Below, one piece after another: positions 15,063 through 15,492 of a stretch of DNA of 15,492 bases. The notes under the pieces are model-generated. The model did not search any database, was not told where the DNA came from, and was given only the letters and a program-made list of their open reading frames with translations. The stretch lies in contig QOAX01000034.1 of the NCBI GenBank assembly GCA_003972865.1, positions 1 through 15,492 on the forward strand, written 5' to 3'. Source of the stretch: Verrucomicrobiota bacterium. Lineage in GTDB: Bacteria > Verrucomicrobiota > Verrucomicrobiia > Limisphaerales > UBA1096. Within the stretch, counting starts at the first letter, position 1. Each line of letters starts with the position of its first letter. A program made the translations under genes and the position numbers.

Positions 15063-15492
15063 ATGAACGGACAAACCACACGACGGGAATTTTTGAAAGA
15101 CACAGGTCTCGTGGCCGGTGCGATCGGTGTGCTGAATCCGATGCAGGCGTTGGCCGAGTCTGCGCCTCGGCCAACGATCAAGTACCCGAAGGGTGGGGCG
15201 GAGCATTGTATTTTCATTTGGCTTGGCGGTGGGGCGGCGCAAATCGATATGTGGGATCCCAAGCGCGTTGGCGATCCAAAAGCAAAGAAGGTAGGTTCGG
15301 CGTATCCGGCCATTGACACCGCTATTCCCGGTGTGCAGGTCACGGAGCACCTTGGCCAATGTGCGAAGATTCTCGATCGATTTTGTCTGCTGCGGACCGT
15401 GAATCACGACACCAAGGACGAGCACGCGGCAGCGACCAATCGAATGCACACGGGGAGGCCGGTCAGTGGGACGATCGTCTATCCGTCGATCG
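15063..15492 (+). CDS. DUF1501 protein, N-terminal part (cut by window end)
   Basis: The first 143 codons of a DUF1501 protein, a family related to the alkaline phosphatase/sulfatase superfamily and almost always encoded beside DUF1549/DUF1553 genes. The N-terminus carries a twin-arginine export signal: TRREFLKDTG followed by a hydrophobic LVAGAIGVL stretch. Then come family-typical pieces: CIFIWLGGGAAQIDMWDPK, PGVQVTEHLGQCAKI, and RTVNHDTKDEHAAATNRMHTG. The ATG lies 8 bases after the DUF1553 stop, so the two are an operon and likely act together outside the cytoplasm. The reading frame is open to the right edge. Confidence 0.92.
   Translation, partial: MNGQTTRREFLKDTGLVAGAIGVLNPMQALAESAPRPTIKYPKGGAEHCIFIWLGGGAAQIDMWDPKRVGDPKAKKVGSAYPAIDTAIPGVQVTEHLGQCAKILDRFCLLRTVNHDTKDEHAAATNRMHTGRPVSGTIVYPSI

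Noticed and set aside
1385..15359. Reading the TTGGCCAA repeats as a CRISPR array or transposon ends
   Set aside because: Copies are irregularly spaced over 14 kb, only the 8-14 base palindrome is shared, and there are no conserved flanks, spacers, target duplications or transposase genes.

Overview
The window looks like chromosomal DNA from a bacterium of the Planctomycetota/Verrucomicrobiota group, more likely Verrucomicrobiota. The main evidence is the right end, where a LamG-DUF1549-DUF1553 secreted protein is followed directly by a Tat-exported DUF1501 protein; that pair is characteristic of these phyla. Most of the window is GC-rich and densely coded, Shine-Dalgarno sequences are few, and there are no rRNA or tRNA genes, CRISPR arrays, integrases or insertion sequences. 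The phylum assignment is inference from gene content.

Layout, left to right. (1) Positions 1-346 hold no complete gene: a predicted leftward promoter (89-117) serves a gene beyond the window, and an intrinsic terminator (226-258) ends the next gene. (2) Positions 347-1351, minus strand: a short MetE-like methionine synthase. (3) Positions 1555-2577, plus strand: a Gfo/Idh/MocA oxidoreductase, divergent from the first gene. (4) Positions 2587-3665, minus strand: a two-gene unit of signal peptidase I and a small membrane-anchored protein, overlapping by 4 bp. (5) Positions 3739-4845, plus strand: a membrane-anchored HEAT-repeat protein whose 3' end overlaps, tail to tail, a 596-residue secreted protein on the minus strand (4799-6589). 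(6) Positions 6781-11514, plus strand: a tight five-gene operon of M20 peptidase, queE, class III aminotransferase, rsmA and a Nudix hydrolase, joined by gaps of 2-3 bp or 4-bp ATGA overlaps and preceded by a good sigma-70-type promoter. (7) From 11725 to the right edge, plus strand: the DUF1549/DUF1553 protein and the start of its DUF1501 partner, in DNA of visibly lower GC.

The operon joins translation-related functions (16S rRNA dimethylation by RsmA, the deazaguanine branch of queuosine synthesis by QueE) with peptide and amino-acid catabolism and nucleotide housekeeping. The terminal pair belongs to the large secreted-protein repertoire of these phyla and has no settled biochemical role.

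The most striking signal is not a gene. A palindrome, CGCYTGGCCARGCG with core TTGGCCAA, is scattered through the whole window, in genes and in gaps, far above chance: 13 exact TTGGCCAA against about 0.2 expected. It recalls the cyanobacterial HIP1 palindrome or an uptake or methylation signal. It is concentrated in divergent promoter gaps, and inside genes it occupies only two of the three possible reading frames.
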